Source: Curvularia sp. ZM96 (lineage: Eukaryota > Ascomycota > Dothideomycetes > Pleosporales > Pleosporaceae). From it: a DNA stretch of 64,000 bases. Both the position numbers and the translations under genes were made by a program. Below the pieces are notes generated by a model, which was not told the origin of the DNA, made no database searches, and was given only the letters and a program-made list of their open reading frames with translations. Shown in pieces: positions 20,535 to 32,200 of this stretch (positions are counted from its first letter, which is position 1; each line of letters begins with the position of its first letter). The stretch spans positions 1,612,001-1,676,000 of the forward strand of contig JAJGBQ010000007.1 in the NCBI GenBank assembly GCA_022457065.1, read 5' to 3'.

Positions 20535-21141
20535 AGCCTAAGAAGATTGAATTGTAAAGGACGCCTAAGAAGAAAACCCCGAGTAGCTTGGGTATGTGTA
20601 TGGAGAAAGAAGCAGGATTTACAAAGGTCGGACGATTGGTGGCATGAAAATGGCAAAGAAGGGTCGAAGGAGAGAACATATAGCTGTAGACGATAGATTA
20701 GAAGCAGTCTCAGGATGCAAGACATGAACCTCATATCCAGTCGCATTTCAAACAATATGCTGAAACATGGCAGAGCAGACTTCATCATAGCTACTCGATT
20801 AACGATTACTACACAAAAGCAGCGATACAGTACATGACCACCGGCTTCTTTATTAACAACCTATGCTTGCGAAGGAAACTGAGCAGTAGAGAACAGCATA
20901 GAAATGAGAAAGGACATGCCTGAGTATCTGTCCAGCGATCTTAGCAGCCTGTCCCTCTTTGAAAACATCATATTCGACGGTATGTAATGTCTTGGAAATA
21001 AATCGTATGATATCACGCAAAAGCGAAGCACTGGAATTCGTTAAGAGAAGACGCCCTGAGTGTAAGTGTTTGAACGTAGCAAAATGGTGATGCCGAACTG
21101 TGTGTATCGCACTGTGAGGGTGCGATGTGTATAGTCATCGT
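20535..21141. other. Convergent intergenic region
   Basis: About 600 bp between two 3' ends. AT-richer than the genes; nothing recognisable beyond presumed 3' UTRs. Confidence 0.5.
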
Positions 21142-22634
21142 TTAGCCAGTGGACGGAGAAGGCGGGGCGGTGATAGTGCGTTGGTCATCATCGGCGTCCT
21201 GGTCGTGTTGCGGGTAGCCATGAGGCGCATTGTACATATGGGTAGCGTATTGGAATCCCTGAATATCAGGGCCTAGGCCAAAGGCGTAAGTAGGGTACTG
21301 GTAAGCGGCACTCTGGTGGCTATGGAGACTGCCATAAGCCGTTTGATGGAACGCAGACAAGACGTTCTCCTTGTTTTCAAATTGAAACTCGTCATTGAAA
21401 GGCTTGTAAGCGTTGAGAGGGGGCATTGGGCTCGGAGAAGGCTGATGCGTGAAGGCAGAGGTAAGATAGGTCATGCTGCTAGGCTGTGAGAACGAAACAG
21501 CATTTTCGTCCTTGAAGACGTCGAAACACTTTCGCTTTGACTTGCGGGTTCGATTGGCGGTGCGGTTGTCATCTTCGTCATACTGGTTGCGACCAAGGAA
21601 GGGGAACGCTGGCCGGGCTGCTTGTCTGGTCCGACGAGAGGTGTTGACATCGAGGTTTGCGAGAGCAGGACGCCTGCGTATCGGGGGAGAGCTCTCGGAT
21701 TTGATCTCAACCTCATCCTCATCAGACTCAGAGCATGAGATTCTTCGCTGTCGCTTGAATGTTCCCATAGGAGTGAAGATGAGTTCGGTAGCCTCGACGT
21801 CCAAGGAATTGAGTTCTAACTGTGCAACGACAGAGCTGTCTTTCTTTTGGTTTCTCTTGCGCCGCATCTCTGGGGTAGCAGAGTCAAATAGGTCCATTCC
21901 AGGCCAGAAGACACCCTTGAGCTTCGTCGACTCACTGACAGCCATTGGGTCTGCTACACCGGCAGGCTCGTCCTCAATTGCACAAGAAGCCGCGGCATAT
22001 TGGTATGCAAAACGCCTCTCACTTGGATCTGAATACTCGCTCGATGTCTCATAGTCGGGATTGGTGTAGCTCAGGGAGCTGGCGCGCGAATCTGTCGACC
22101 AGTATTGCATGCGAGGTGCAAACGTGTTGCGGTTCCGGAGAACGGGACCCGTGGGTTGTGAGATGGGTGAGGGAGACTGCTCCATCTTTATCTTCATGTG
22201 CTGTTGCTGTTGCTGCTGCTCTGCGAGACGAGGATCGATAAAGTTACCAGCGGTAGCGCGACGAACGGGGCGTGATACAGCACCTTGGGACTTGGGCGCA
22301 GAAGCAGGACGAGCTGTATGGCAGTGAGGTTAGCAACAGTATCATGGGATGAGCCGCAGACATGATGGGCTGTACCAGCTGGTCTTGCCCGAGTACGGCG
22401 CTTGTCCTTTTGATTCATCCGCTCTGACATGAGCTCCTCGACCGACCACTCAGCATACCAACGGTCGTAGGCCTCGATGAGCTGACGAGAGGCCTCTTCA
22501 TTGGTGGAGCGGACCTTGATCTTGTAGTAGTTGGATAAGTGGCCCTTGCTGGCAATGTGAGTGAGTAGATGCGAGACATCGCTGAAGTTTGGCTTCTTGG
22601 GGCAGATGTTGCAGTGAAGCGGTATGTTGGCCAT
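21142..22634 (-). CDS. Putative nuclear protein with N-terminal C2H2-like finger
   Basis: Exons 22376-22634 and 21142-22313 (intron GTACAG...CATACAG) give 476 residues. The start at 22634 places a single C2H2-like finger at the very N-terminus: Cys8, Cys11, His26 and His32 in HCNICPKKPNF...HLLTHIASKGH, followed by a helix-rich segment (EEASRQLIEAYDRWYAEWSVEELMSERM). Then come basic stretches (KDKRRTRAR, RRKRNQKK, RKSKRKC) that could be nuclear localisation signals, a Gln run of six, acidic patches and a Tyr/His/Gln-rich C-terminus. A similar protein is, to my memory, widespread and uncharacterised in ascomycetes; a role in DNA or RNA binding is inference only. The frame stays open upstream to 22871 but lacks convincing sequence. 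Confidence 0.75.
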
Positions 22635-23249
22635 GCCGGAGGACTGCGGAGGTTGCAGTCGGCGAAGTGAAGCTGCAAGGCGGGTGTTGAGGATTGTAAG
22701 GAGCGTAAGTAGAACAAGCACAAGAGCAGGACGGTACTGAACGCAGAATGTTGCGAAAGGAGCGGCTAGCAGTGAAGAAGGCGAAGTGGCAGTGGAGGTT
22801 GTGGTCATGAGAGATTCAATATAGAGACGGCTGCCGGTAGTTGCGGCAGCTCCAACCCATTGCTTGAGCAAGGGAGGGGAAGTAAGAGATGAGACGAAAG
22901 CACTGGCGGGTGGAAGACAGCGGAAGGCACACAGTGAATGAGGTTCATGAGCAGGTTTGTTGGTGGTGTTCTAGCAGGCGGAGCACGTGGAGAGGCTCGG
23001 CACTGACAAAAGAGGCAGCCACCGTTAGTCTCCTCCCGCTTTGTGTCTCAGCGTCTACAGAGAAGACGTGGGGTATTAGATAGCGGGAGGGCAATGCCGT
23101 GAGATGGAACATGGCTTGTGCACATGGGCAGTCAGAGTCTAGGGATGCAGGCCACCGCTCAATGGCTTGGTATATCCATGACAGGCAACATGCGGGTGAG
23201 TGCAAAGCATGTATTTCTGCAATGCAGGGTCCCTCTATGGCATTCCTGG
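22635..23249. promoter_or_regulatory. Upstream region of the C2H2-like gene, 3' flank of bet2
   Basis: About 615 bp between two minus-strand genes. No gene seen; contains the promoter of the finger-protein gene by position. Confidence 0.4.
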
Positions 23250-24488
23250 TCACTTACCTAAGCATCTACGAGTTACCGATCGCGGCATGCAGCTGGTTCC
23301 TGGTCAGTCTCCGTTTACGACACACGAGAGCGAGCACATACTAGACCGGATCTACCTCTTCCAGGCCGGGATACTGGAGAAGACTGAGGCCAGCGACGCC
23401 AAACACCGTGTGGAAGACGTCGACCATATCGCCCGGCCGGTCTGCGAGACCGCCCAGCTCTGGATCCTACCGACATGAGATGACAAGCCCTAGCTATGGT
23501 AGATGACTATGACATACCTGGCACTGCAAGATGAATTGCGTCAACTTGGCGCCGTCTATCCAGTGCAGCTTGTCCAGCATGGCCATGCTGCTCATGACCC
23601 ACCAGCTGTAGCAGACGTCTTCCTTCTTCTCTGGCCGGCCGTTGAGGCCTCCGTTCTTGAGCTGTCGTTCGCTCAGCCACGCGCCCAGCTTCTCGCGGTC
23701 TACCAGGTCGAGCCTCCCCGCGATGGTCAGTGCACCAACACACGTGAACACCTGACCGGCGTGAGACTCGGCGCCAGGGCTGGTCCCGTAGCCGCCGTCA
23801 AAGTTGGCGCACGAGTGCACGTATTGAGCCGCCTTTGCGACATCGACCAGGTCGAGCAGTCCCATGAGCGAGAGGGCATTGAGCGCGCCATACAGGAAGC
23901 GAGTGTCCTGCTCGCCCCACTCGTCGCCCGCAAAGGTGCCCGTCGTCGGATCCTGCAAGTTTGCGATGACTAGACATGGCATGAGTGCGACTGGCGAACT
24001 ACTCGCAGCGGCATGCGACCAACTTACACTGTCCGACCTTGTGGCGGCCACCCTGGATGCGCTCGTCAAGCTCGGCAAAGGCGTCAAGTGTGGCTAGGAT
24101 CTGGACGGCGCTAACGGTATACAGCATGTGGGCATCGTGGCCTGGGGCAGCACTGAAACCACCATCTGGATGCAGGCAGGAGAAGACAAAGTCAAGAATG
24201 CCAGCCCTGGGCAGCGCATCTGGATGGCCGAGGAGGTGCAGGGCTGTCAGCCCCCAGTAGAGGCCGTTGAGGCGCAGATGTTCGGTGAGCCAGTACTCGA
24301 GCTCGTCTTTGCGCTGGAGCGGGTCAGCGCGGGATTGCATGTGCGGGAGCTTGCGCGGCCAGGCAGGAGCAGCTCGTACGCACAGTGTCGAGACTCTGGA
24401 TGTAGCGGACGTGCTTGTCGACGAAGAGATGCATCTCGGCCGGCATGTGGGCGGTGGCAGCGCGCCCGGGCCCGGAAACAAGAGACAT
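23250..24488 (-). CDS. BET2: Rab geranylgeranyltransferase (type II) beta subunit
   Basis: Catalytic beta subunit that, with an alpha subunit and Rab escort protein, attaches geranylgeranyl groups to C-terminal cysteines of Rab GTPases. Five exons: 24384-24488, 24028-24313, 23518-23969, 23342-23466 and 23250-23292, giving 336 residues (rat enzyme 331). Prenyltransferase repeats are visible (GLYWGLTALHLL, CANFDGGYGTSPGAESH, KNGGLNGRPEKKEDVCYSWWV). Zinc ligands are Asp248, Cys250 (EDVCYSWW) and His300 (DVFHTVFG), matching rat Asp238, Cys240 and His290. The last exon was located because an unspliced frame stops at VDPV; splicing at TA|GTATGT to CCAG restores the family ending DPVYCMPR. The start at 24488 was chosen over the open GC-rich frame upstream. 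The gene is divergent from the RhoGAP. Confidence 0.94.
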
Positions 24489-26228
24489 GTCTGGTGTGGG
24501 TGGCGGTAGTGGTGGGAGGGAGGTTACAGGACGACAGGGAATGGGCCTGAGGCAGCTCGGGGCGGGCGAGGGAGGGCGAGGGCGTCTGAAACCCGGCCTT
24601 GGCGGCGTGGCCATGGATTCACGGCTGACATGGAACTGGAACTGGAACTGCGCTGCACTGCACCGCGCCGTGGTGAATGGCGAATCGAGCGGTTGCCCCG
24701 CCAGCCTGCGCGGTCGAGGCGCTGTGCCGGGCCTCACGAGAGCGCCCCAGGAGAGCACAACAACGGGCAGACGCAGCGCGACGACCATCAGCACCAAGTC
24801 GGGCAGCGTGCCGCTCACCGCCAGAGCAGCAGCCGTGGTGGACACCCGTTTGCGCGCGATAGCGTCTGTCTGGGCCGAATTGGGGGTTTTAGCAGCGTCG
24901 CGCGCCCTCGTACCTGGGGCCGTGCGCTCGACTCGTCGTTTGGCTGCCGCCGGAGCCCTCTGCAGGCCATTGTCGTCTCCCTCTGTCGCAGCATCGCAGC
25001 AACCACCACCACCAGCGCAGCCCAGCGCACCCGAGCGCAGACAAGACACGACGACCGTCGCCCTCGCCCTCGCCTCGCCGCCGCCTGCGCGCCCATGACC
25101 CCGGCGCCCAGCATCGCCGCCGCCCTCGCCCTCGCCCACGGCCGTCTGGTCCTTTTTCCTGCCCCTTCTGCTGCGCGCTGGCCAGCGCCCACCCCCTCCC
25201 TCCGCCGTGTCCACCGCCCGGACGCCGCCCTCGCCCTTGCAACGGGCACCCACGCCTGTAGCCACGAACGCACGCGTGCTGAGCCCCAAAATAGCTCCAC
25301 TCTCCCCATTCCCTCGTGCTCGTGAACCCGCGCTGCCCACAGAGGGGTCGTCTGGCCGTGCCGTGTCGTGTCGTGTCTTTGTCTGCTGCCAGCGACTCCA
25401 GACGAGCGCTTCCCCCTGTTTGGACGTGCATGTGTGCGTGAGCGTGGGTAAGTCAACCGCTGCCTCGGACAAGCATTGGCACTCGTCCTCCCTGCCTTGG
25501 ACCCAATGTCGTACGGAGTGCAGCAGTCGCCATAGCGTCCGCCCCTTTGCCGTTCCCCTACGCCTGCTGACTGTGTCCCAGACGCTGCACGACCGCCTTG
25601 CTGTCCTCGACCACCCAACTCGACCTCCCTAAGGGGAAGCTGCCAGAAACAAACAGGCCACCCACCGCCTGCCCAATAGTTGAGCCCACCCGCTCCCTAA
25701 TCCGCCCCCTCGCATCTCCCGCCCTGCCGTATGGACAAGACGCCCTGCCGTTGGTGAGATATATCCAACCACACTGCACAATCCCACGCATCCACACACG
25801 CCCCCAGCCAAGCTCGACCGGGGCTCACTGCGACTCTCTTGCGGTTTGTACTACCCCGCCGCCCTCTGCCCAACTCCCTCGCCTGCCCTTCACGCCTCCA
25901 TGTCACGATTGAGCGCGCCGCTGACAGCCATGGGCAAACACAGGCTCTTGGACTGCCCAAACACACATGTGCCGCCCCTAATAAACCCAAACCCACCACC
26001 GACACTACCACCACCGCTTCCACACGCACCCACATCGCTTGTTCGCACACTCGCTTGACTGTCCACACGTCGACCCGCTTTTCCCCTCTGAAACATCTAT
26101 CGAGACAATTCGGCCCTCCCAGCTTGCAGGTCTGGCGTGCGGACTCACGTAAGCATTGTTCTTCACACAGTGCCGTGTTACGCAGCATATAGCCCTGGAA
26201 ACCCGTCTCCAGGCACGCATCAGGGACG
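24489..26228. promoter_or_regulatory. GC-rich divergent promoter region between bet2 and RhoGAP gene
   Basis: 1.74 kb of GC- and CpG-rich DNA upstream of two head-to-head genes. Because stops are rare in such sequence, frames of 140-380 codons remain open on both strands, but their products are Arg/Ala/Gly/Pro-rich with no domains. Presumed to contain both promoters and long leaders; right of about 25600 the plus strand is C-rich and pyrimidine-rich. Confidence 0.55.
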
Positions 26229-28477
26229 ATGCCCAAATCCTCGACACTATCGCTGGCTATGCGGGGGAAGCCCAAAGATGGCGGCAGCGCGCCCCTGAGC
26301 CCAAGAAGTCCACGGTCACCAGAGATGCCTGACAGTTTCGACTATGCGGCGCCGAATGCCGCTTTTCACAACATGCCACAGTCACCGGCGTCGCCCAAGC
26401 CCCGCAAAGACTCAAAGAGCATCTTCTCCAACTTCTCCGCCAACAAATCCTCCTCCCGTCTGAACAACAGCCAAGGCATGTCATCACGCCATCTGCATGA
26501 GCAGCAATCGTCTCCGACTCTTTACTCCAACGGCCGGAGCGGCGCATCCACACCGGATCTCGGACGTCCCGTGCGCACCCCCAACTCCGACGGTAAGGCT
26601 ATCATGATATACCAATAAACCTTGTTTTACTAATTATAGCAGACACGAGCTCCGAAGTGGTACGCTTAGACCAACGAGCAGGATCCGCTTTATCAAACGA
26701 CTCTGACCCCCATGCCGACTCTTCCAAACGCAACACCGTCAAACCAAAAAAGCAAGGCATTCTGTCAAGATCCAAATCCATCAAAGAGGGTGAAAGCTCG
26801 ACATCCCGTGCAAAACTGAACAAGGTGCCCCCGGGGCAATTGTCGCCGGATGTGGCAGGTTCGTGGACGACGAATGGCGACGGGACACCGCACAAGACCG
26901 CACCAATGGACAAGGGTCAGTCGTGGCGCCAGATGGGTATGGGCAAGATGCGGACACACTCAACTGAACGCCAAGAAGGATCCAAGCCAATACATCGAGA
27001 TGAAGACAATGGGCAAAGAAGAGACAAGTCGGAGCAGTTGTCTGTTGCTTCTAGTTCCTTTAACGAAAGCAAGGGACACGGATTCATCTCCAAACTCGGT
27101 TCAGGAGCTCGCAACATGGGGGAGAAGATGGACTCCGCACGCAAGGGCGTTTTTGGCAAGCTGGCACGAAGCTCAAGTAACCACGAGACTCAAACGCCCG
27201 TTGTAAACGAGCCATATGTCTGCAAAATCATACACAAGCCATTGATAGAACAGACGAGACTGACCCGAATATCCACCCGATTGGAACAGTCACGCGACAA
27301 GACCGAATTCTGGATGCCGGCGCTACCTTGGCGGTGCATTGAGTAGGTAATCTGTAAACCCGACTGTAGCCCAATCGCTAACGTGTGCTCTGCAGCTACC
27401 TAAACATGAGAGGCTGCGAAGAAGAAGGTTTATATCGTGTTCCAGGATCCGCTCAACAAGTTCGGTACTATGAACGCAAGTTCGATGAGGGTACGTTTCA
27501 TCATGTCTGAGATATTGGCTGCCACTGACGGGACTATAGACCGGGATATCGATTTGATCAGCGATCCAAACTTAAACGATCCCAACGTCATCGGTTCCCT
27601 GTTCAAGAACTGGCTACGGCAATTACCAGATGAGATCTTCCCCAAGGCGATCCAGGCTGCGATTCAACAAGAGTGTCAAGGCGCAAAGACAACGCCACAA
27701 ATGCTCAAGGATGAGCTCTCAAAATTGCCTCCATTCAACTACTATCTCCTATTCGCAATCACTTGCCACATCAGCCTGTTGCACTCTTGTTCCGAGTTCA
27801 ACAAGATGAACTACAACAACCTGTGCATCTGTTTCCAGCCGGCAATCAAGATTGACGCCTTTTGCTTTCAGTTTCTCATCCTGGACTGGCGAAACTGCTG
27901 GCAGGGCTGTTGGACAGAAAAGGATTTCTTAGCGGAGGAGATTAATTTCCTGAACTCGCTCGAGGCTGAAACCCAGCAGCAACAACAGCAACAACAGCAG
28001 CAGCAGCAGCAAGCACAACTACAGGTAACTTCAAAGAACGGCCACTCTCAGAGCAGCGGCAAGAATAAAGGCAGCAGCCAGAAGCCTTCTACCAAACGGA
28101 GTCAGTCCACTGATCACATCAAATCTTCGCGGGGAATCTCTTCTGAGAGAAGTGGGCGTGCTACACCGCCCAATCCTCCACCGGTTTTGTCCGAACCTGC
28201 GAGCAACCCTGTTTTACGCATGCGTGGTGGAGGTTACAACGAGCGCGAGACATCGCCTGAACGGCTGACTTCGTCTTCGGACAGCCGGGAAGGTGTTCCC
28301 CATAAACGGGGCGCTCCACGGGCGCCTCCATCCGTTAGCACAGAGGCGTCTTCGGTTGATTTAGACGAAAACATTACACCCACCCAAGCGAACCACATCC
28401 GCGAGCATTCGGAATCGACACAGTTCCGCTTGGATCTCCGGGATCCACCAGGCTCTCCTTTCAACATCAAGTTCTGA
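26229..28477 (+). CDS. Rho GTPase-activating protein (RhoGAP domain)
   Basis: Exons 26229-26592, 26643-27342, 27396-27490 and 27540-28477 give 698 residues. Residues 1-310 are Ser/Pro/Lys-rich and probably disordered, with many possible phosphorylation sites. The RhoGAP domain is at about 330-545: LPWRCIDYLNMRGCEEEGLYRVPGS holds the arginine finger (Arg369), followed by LFKNWLRQLPDEIFP and NKMNYNNLCICFQP. It should stimulate GTP hydrolysis by a Rho-family GTPase and so control cell wall or actin organisation; the domain style resembles the fungal Sac7/Bag7 group, which is my inference. After the domain comes a run of 13 Gln (27974-28012), then a Ser/Arg/Pro-rich tail. Introns are 50, 53 and 49 nt; phases agree throughout. 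Confidence 0.9.
27974..28012 (+). repeat. CAG/CAA trinucleotide run encoding polyglutamine
   Basis: Thirteen consecutive Gln codons inside the RhoGAP gene, a mixture of CAG and CAA, located just after the GAP domain. Confidence 0.95.
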
Positions 28478-29260
28478 TGAATACATAGGGAAGGAGGGCA
28501 AATTGTGAACGGCTCTCCCGGCGCGCATGCATGAGGTGATGAAAAAGGGGGGGTTGGATTTGAGCGGTCGTTTTGTGCATCTTCGCTTCGTCCTGTGTGA
28601 GCTGCCACGAGGTCGCGATACCCGTCTTTTGATCACTCTGGGCTCGTGGCAGCGGTCTTGCCCAGTATCTGTTTAGTAGCCAGCGCTGGAGTTTGGGCTG
28701 CATGCATATTCATTAGCTGCTTTATTATCGCATTATGTTGCATATTGGCGTTTGGGAGAAGGCTGGGAAGAAGCAGCATCTGAGCGAGCCCACTTTGTAC
28801 CATATGAGGATGCAGTGCCCAGTCAGCATTAACAAGTTTTTCCATGGTAGTTTCAGCGTATTCAACAGTTTCTTCGGTACCAACTCAATTGCGTTGGCAC
28901 CAGTGCCCAGACCCCGCGCTATTGGATTGTAGCGTGGTCAGGAACGGGGCGGCAGGCTGGGGTTAGAGCTTGGGGCAATGACGTTTCCCGCGTTGTGCGC
29001 TTGCGGCTGTTGTAGTACGCGACCGCCCACCGTCAATCTCACACGTCTCCAGGTGTTGTTCTTCTTTTCTCCACACAAAAGGGCAATTGGTTCCCTCTGA
29101 AGCTTCTGCGCGTACGGTCACTCGACGGTTTCTAGCCTCCATCGAGCCCGTAGCTGCTTCGCCCAACCACTGCTACGCCTTCGTGGCAACTATCTTACAG
29201 CATCTGTTGTCGTTTGTTTACTGCCAGCTCAGCTTCCATCTTTACTCACTCCAGACGAAC
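28478..29260. promoter_or_regulatory. Upstream region of the glycogen debranching enzyme gene
   Basis: About 780 bp between tandem plus-strand genes; holds the RhoGAP 3' end and the next gene's promoter and leader. No further gene recognised. Confidence 0.45.
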
Positions 29261-32200
29261 ATGTCTGTAGCACTACCTCACCACTCCAAGTCTTCGGACC
29301 AGAGAGTCGTCTACCTGTTGCCCTTGACCGACCAAGGCAGCCCAGACGTCCCTGGCACTTACATCTACCTACCTCCACCCACCAGCCCTGCCTACTCGAT
29401 TTGCTTCCAAATCCAGGGTACCAGCTCAATATGTCGCCAAGGCAGTCTCTGGGTGAATATTCCCGCAGAGGGAGAGAAGTTCGAGCGCAGCAACTACCGC
29501 GAGTACAAGTAAGTTCCCACTTCAGCTATGCCCCGCTGTACCCCACGCCGCTGACGCTTGACGCAGACTACAGCCCAACTTCACGGGCATGTGTGAGATT
29601 GAGATCCCTGTGTATGAGGCCAATGCCTTCTCCTTCTACACAACCTACACGCCGCTGCCGCAGTGGTCCTTCACGGACGTCGAGTCACCAGAGCCCACAC
29701 GAACAGAAACATACTACATCGATATCTGCCCGAGCTTGCAGTTGCATGGGGAGCATTTGCCAGTCGAGGCTGTCTGTATCTTCTCCTGTCTGTCCAAGTT
29801 CATGGGTGGCTACCCTACGGACTGGGACAAACATCTGCGTGGCATTAGCCAGCGTGGCTATAACATGGTGCATTTTACACCGTTGATGATGCGTGGTGAT
29901 TCAAATTCACCTTACAGTATATATGACCAGCTCAAGTTTGATGAAGCCATCTTCAAGAATGGCGAGAAAGACATTGCAGACCTAGTCCGCAAAATGCACG
30001 ACGAATTCAATCTGCTTGCTATGACCGATGTCGTCTGGAACCACACGGCCAACAACAGCAAGTGGCTTGAGGAGCACCCTGAATCCGGTTACAACGTTGA
30101 AACGGCACCTCACCTACGCCCTGCTCTCGAACTCGATACGGCATTGCTGCAATTTGGTAAAGAGCTCAAAGAGCACGGTCTGCCAACGGTGTTCAACAGT
30201 GAAGGAGATCTCTTGAAGGTCATGCAAGGCGTCAAGGATCATGTTCTCAGCAAGCTCAAGCTTTGGCAGTTCTACGTCGTCGACGTGGAACGAGACACCA
30301 AGGCCATCATGCAGGCCTGGATGTCTGGTGAAGTCAACTTCGTTGACGACAGCTTCAGTGAGGCAGGACCTTGCGGGCTGGATATCGTTCGAGACTGGTC
30401 ACTGAAGCAGAAGGCTGACTGGTTGGTTGCGCATGCATTGCAAGGTGGTGATCGGATGGGCGAGCGCTACCGTCGAACAATGGATCCGAAGATCAGTGCT
30501 AGTCTGCTCTGCGCCCTGTTTGGTCGTTACGATACGCAAACCAGCAATACACCAGACGATCGTGCAGCACAGGGAACAATCACCGCCATTCTCAACGAGG
30601 TCAATCTTCCATTCTACCGCGAGTACGACGGAGACCAAGCCGAGATCTTGGAGCAGCTATTCAACCGAATCAAGTACGTCCGGATAGATGCCCATGGACC
30701 CAAGCTCGGAGAGGTCAACGATAAAAACCCGCTCATCGAAACTTACTTTACGCGGCTACCGCTCAACGAGACTACGAAGAAACACAGCCCCGAGGCTCTC
30801 GCTCTGGTAAACAATGGTTGGGTCTGGGCTGCGGACGCGATGCGTGACAATGCTGGGCCCAAATCGAGGGCATACCTCAGGCGAGAGGTCATTGTCTGGG
30901 GCGACTGCGTCAAACTCCGATATGGAAACGGCCCAGAAGACAACCCGTTCCTCTGGGACCACATGGCCAAGTACACGCGACTGATGGCCAAGTACTTCCA
31001 GGGTTTCAGAATCGACAACTGTCATTCGACGCCTTTACATCTTGCTGAATACATGCTTGACGAAGCACGAAGCGTCAACTCCAACATCATGGTTTGCGCC
31101 GAACTATTCACTGGTTCCGAAGAGATGGATTACAAGTTCTGCATGAAGCTCGGTATCTGCGCGCTCATTCGTGAGGCAATGCAAGCGTGGAGTACCCAGG
31201 AACTGAGCAGACTTGTACATCGTCATGGCGGCGTGCCCATTGGCAGCTTTGAAACTGACGAAGTGCTGAATGCTGCACAGGCAACCGATGGAGCCGACCA
31301 GTCAAAGCCCATCATCAAGAAGATCAAACAGAGCCCTGTACACGCTCTTTTCATGGACTGTACACACGACAACGAGACGCCAGCCCAAAAACGCGATGCT
31401 CGCGACACACTACCTACTGCTGCACTCGTTGCCATGTGTGACTGCGCAACCGGTAGCGTTTTTGGCTTTGATGAAGTTTACCCTGAGCTGATTGAACTCG
31501 TTCACGAGAAGAGACTGTATTCTTCAGCCAATTCCACCGGGGAACCAATCAAGCCACAGGCTGGTGAGGGTGGTATTGGAGGTATCCGCAAGATCATCAA
31601 CGAGATTCATGTGAAGATGGGCAAGGAAGAATACAACGAGACGTACATCCACCACGACAAGGAATACATCACTGTTCACCGCGTCAACCCTCACACAAGA
31701 AAGGGCTACTTCCTCATTGCCCATACCGCATTTCCAGGCTACAGCGACAGCAATGGAGGCTTTGGCAAGACCAAACTTCCAGGTACACAGGCAAAACTCA
31801 TTGGTGCCTGGAACCTGGAGGTCGACAACAGCCCAGAAACGAGGGCTAGTGTGGTTGGCGACAAGACAACGCTGCGGGGTTTGCCAAGCAAGACGAACGA
31901 CCTCGAGGGCGTTCAAATCGAGACGGCCGGCGATGAGACGATAATTAGTATTCCGGAGAAGTTTCCTCCAGGTAGCATCGCTCTCTTTGAAACGTGGGTA
32001 CCGAGTGCTGAGCACGCCGATGGTCTCGACAAGTTCGTCACCAGCGGAGCACGTTCGGCTTTCAGCGGTGTCAACCTCACCGATCTGAACTACATTTTGT
32101 ACAGATGCGATGAGGAGGAGCGGGATGCTACTGATCATAAAGACGGTGCCTACAACGTTCCTGGACACGGCACTCTCGTGTATGCTGGTCTGCAAGGATG

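Noticed and set aside
24324..25618. Open frames of 382 and 267 codons (minus) and several over 200 codons (plus) in the bet2-RhoGAP gap
   Set aside because: The sequence is very GC-rich and so lacks stops; products are Arg/Gly/Ala/Pro-rich without domains. One is in frame with bet2 upstream of its ATG but adds nothing family-like.
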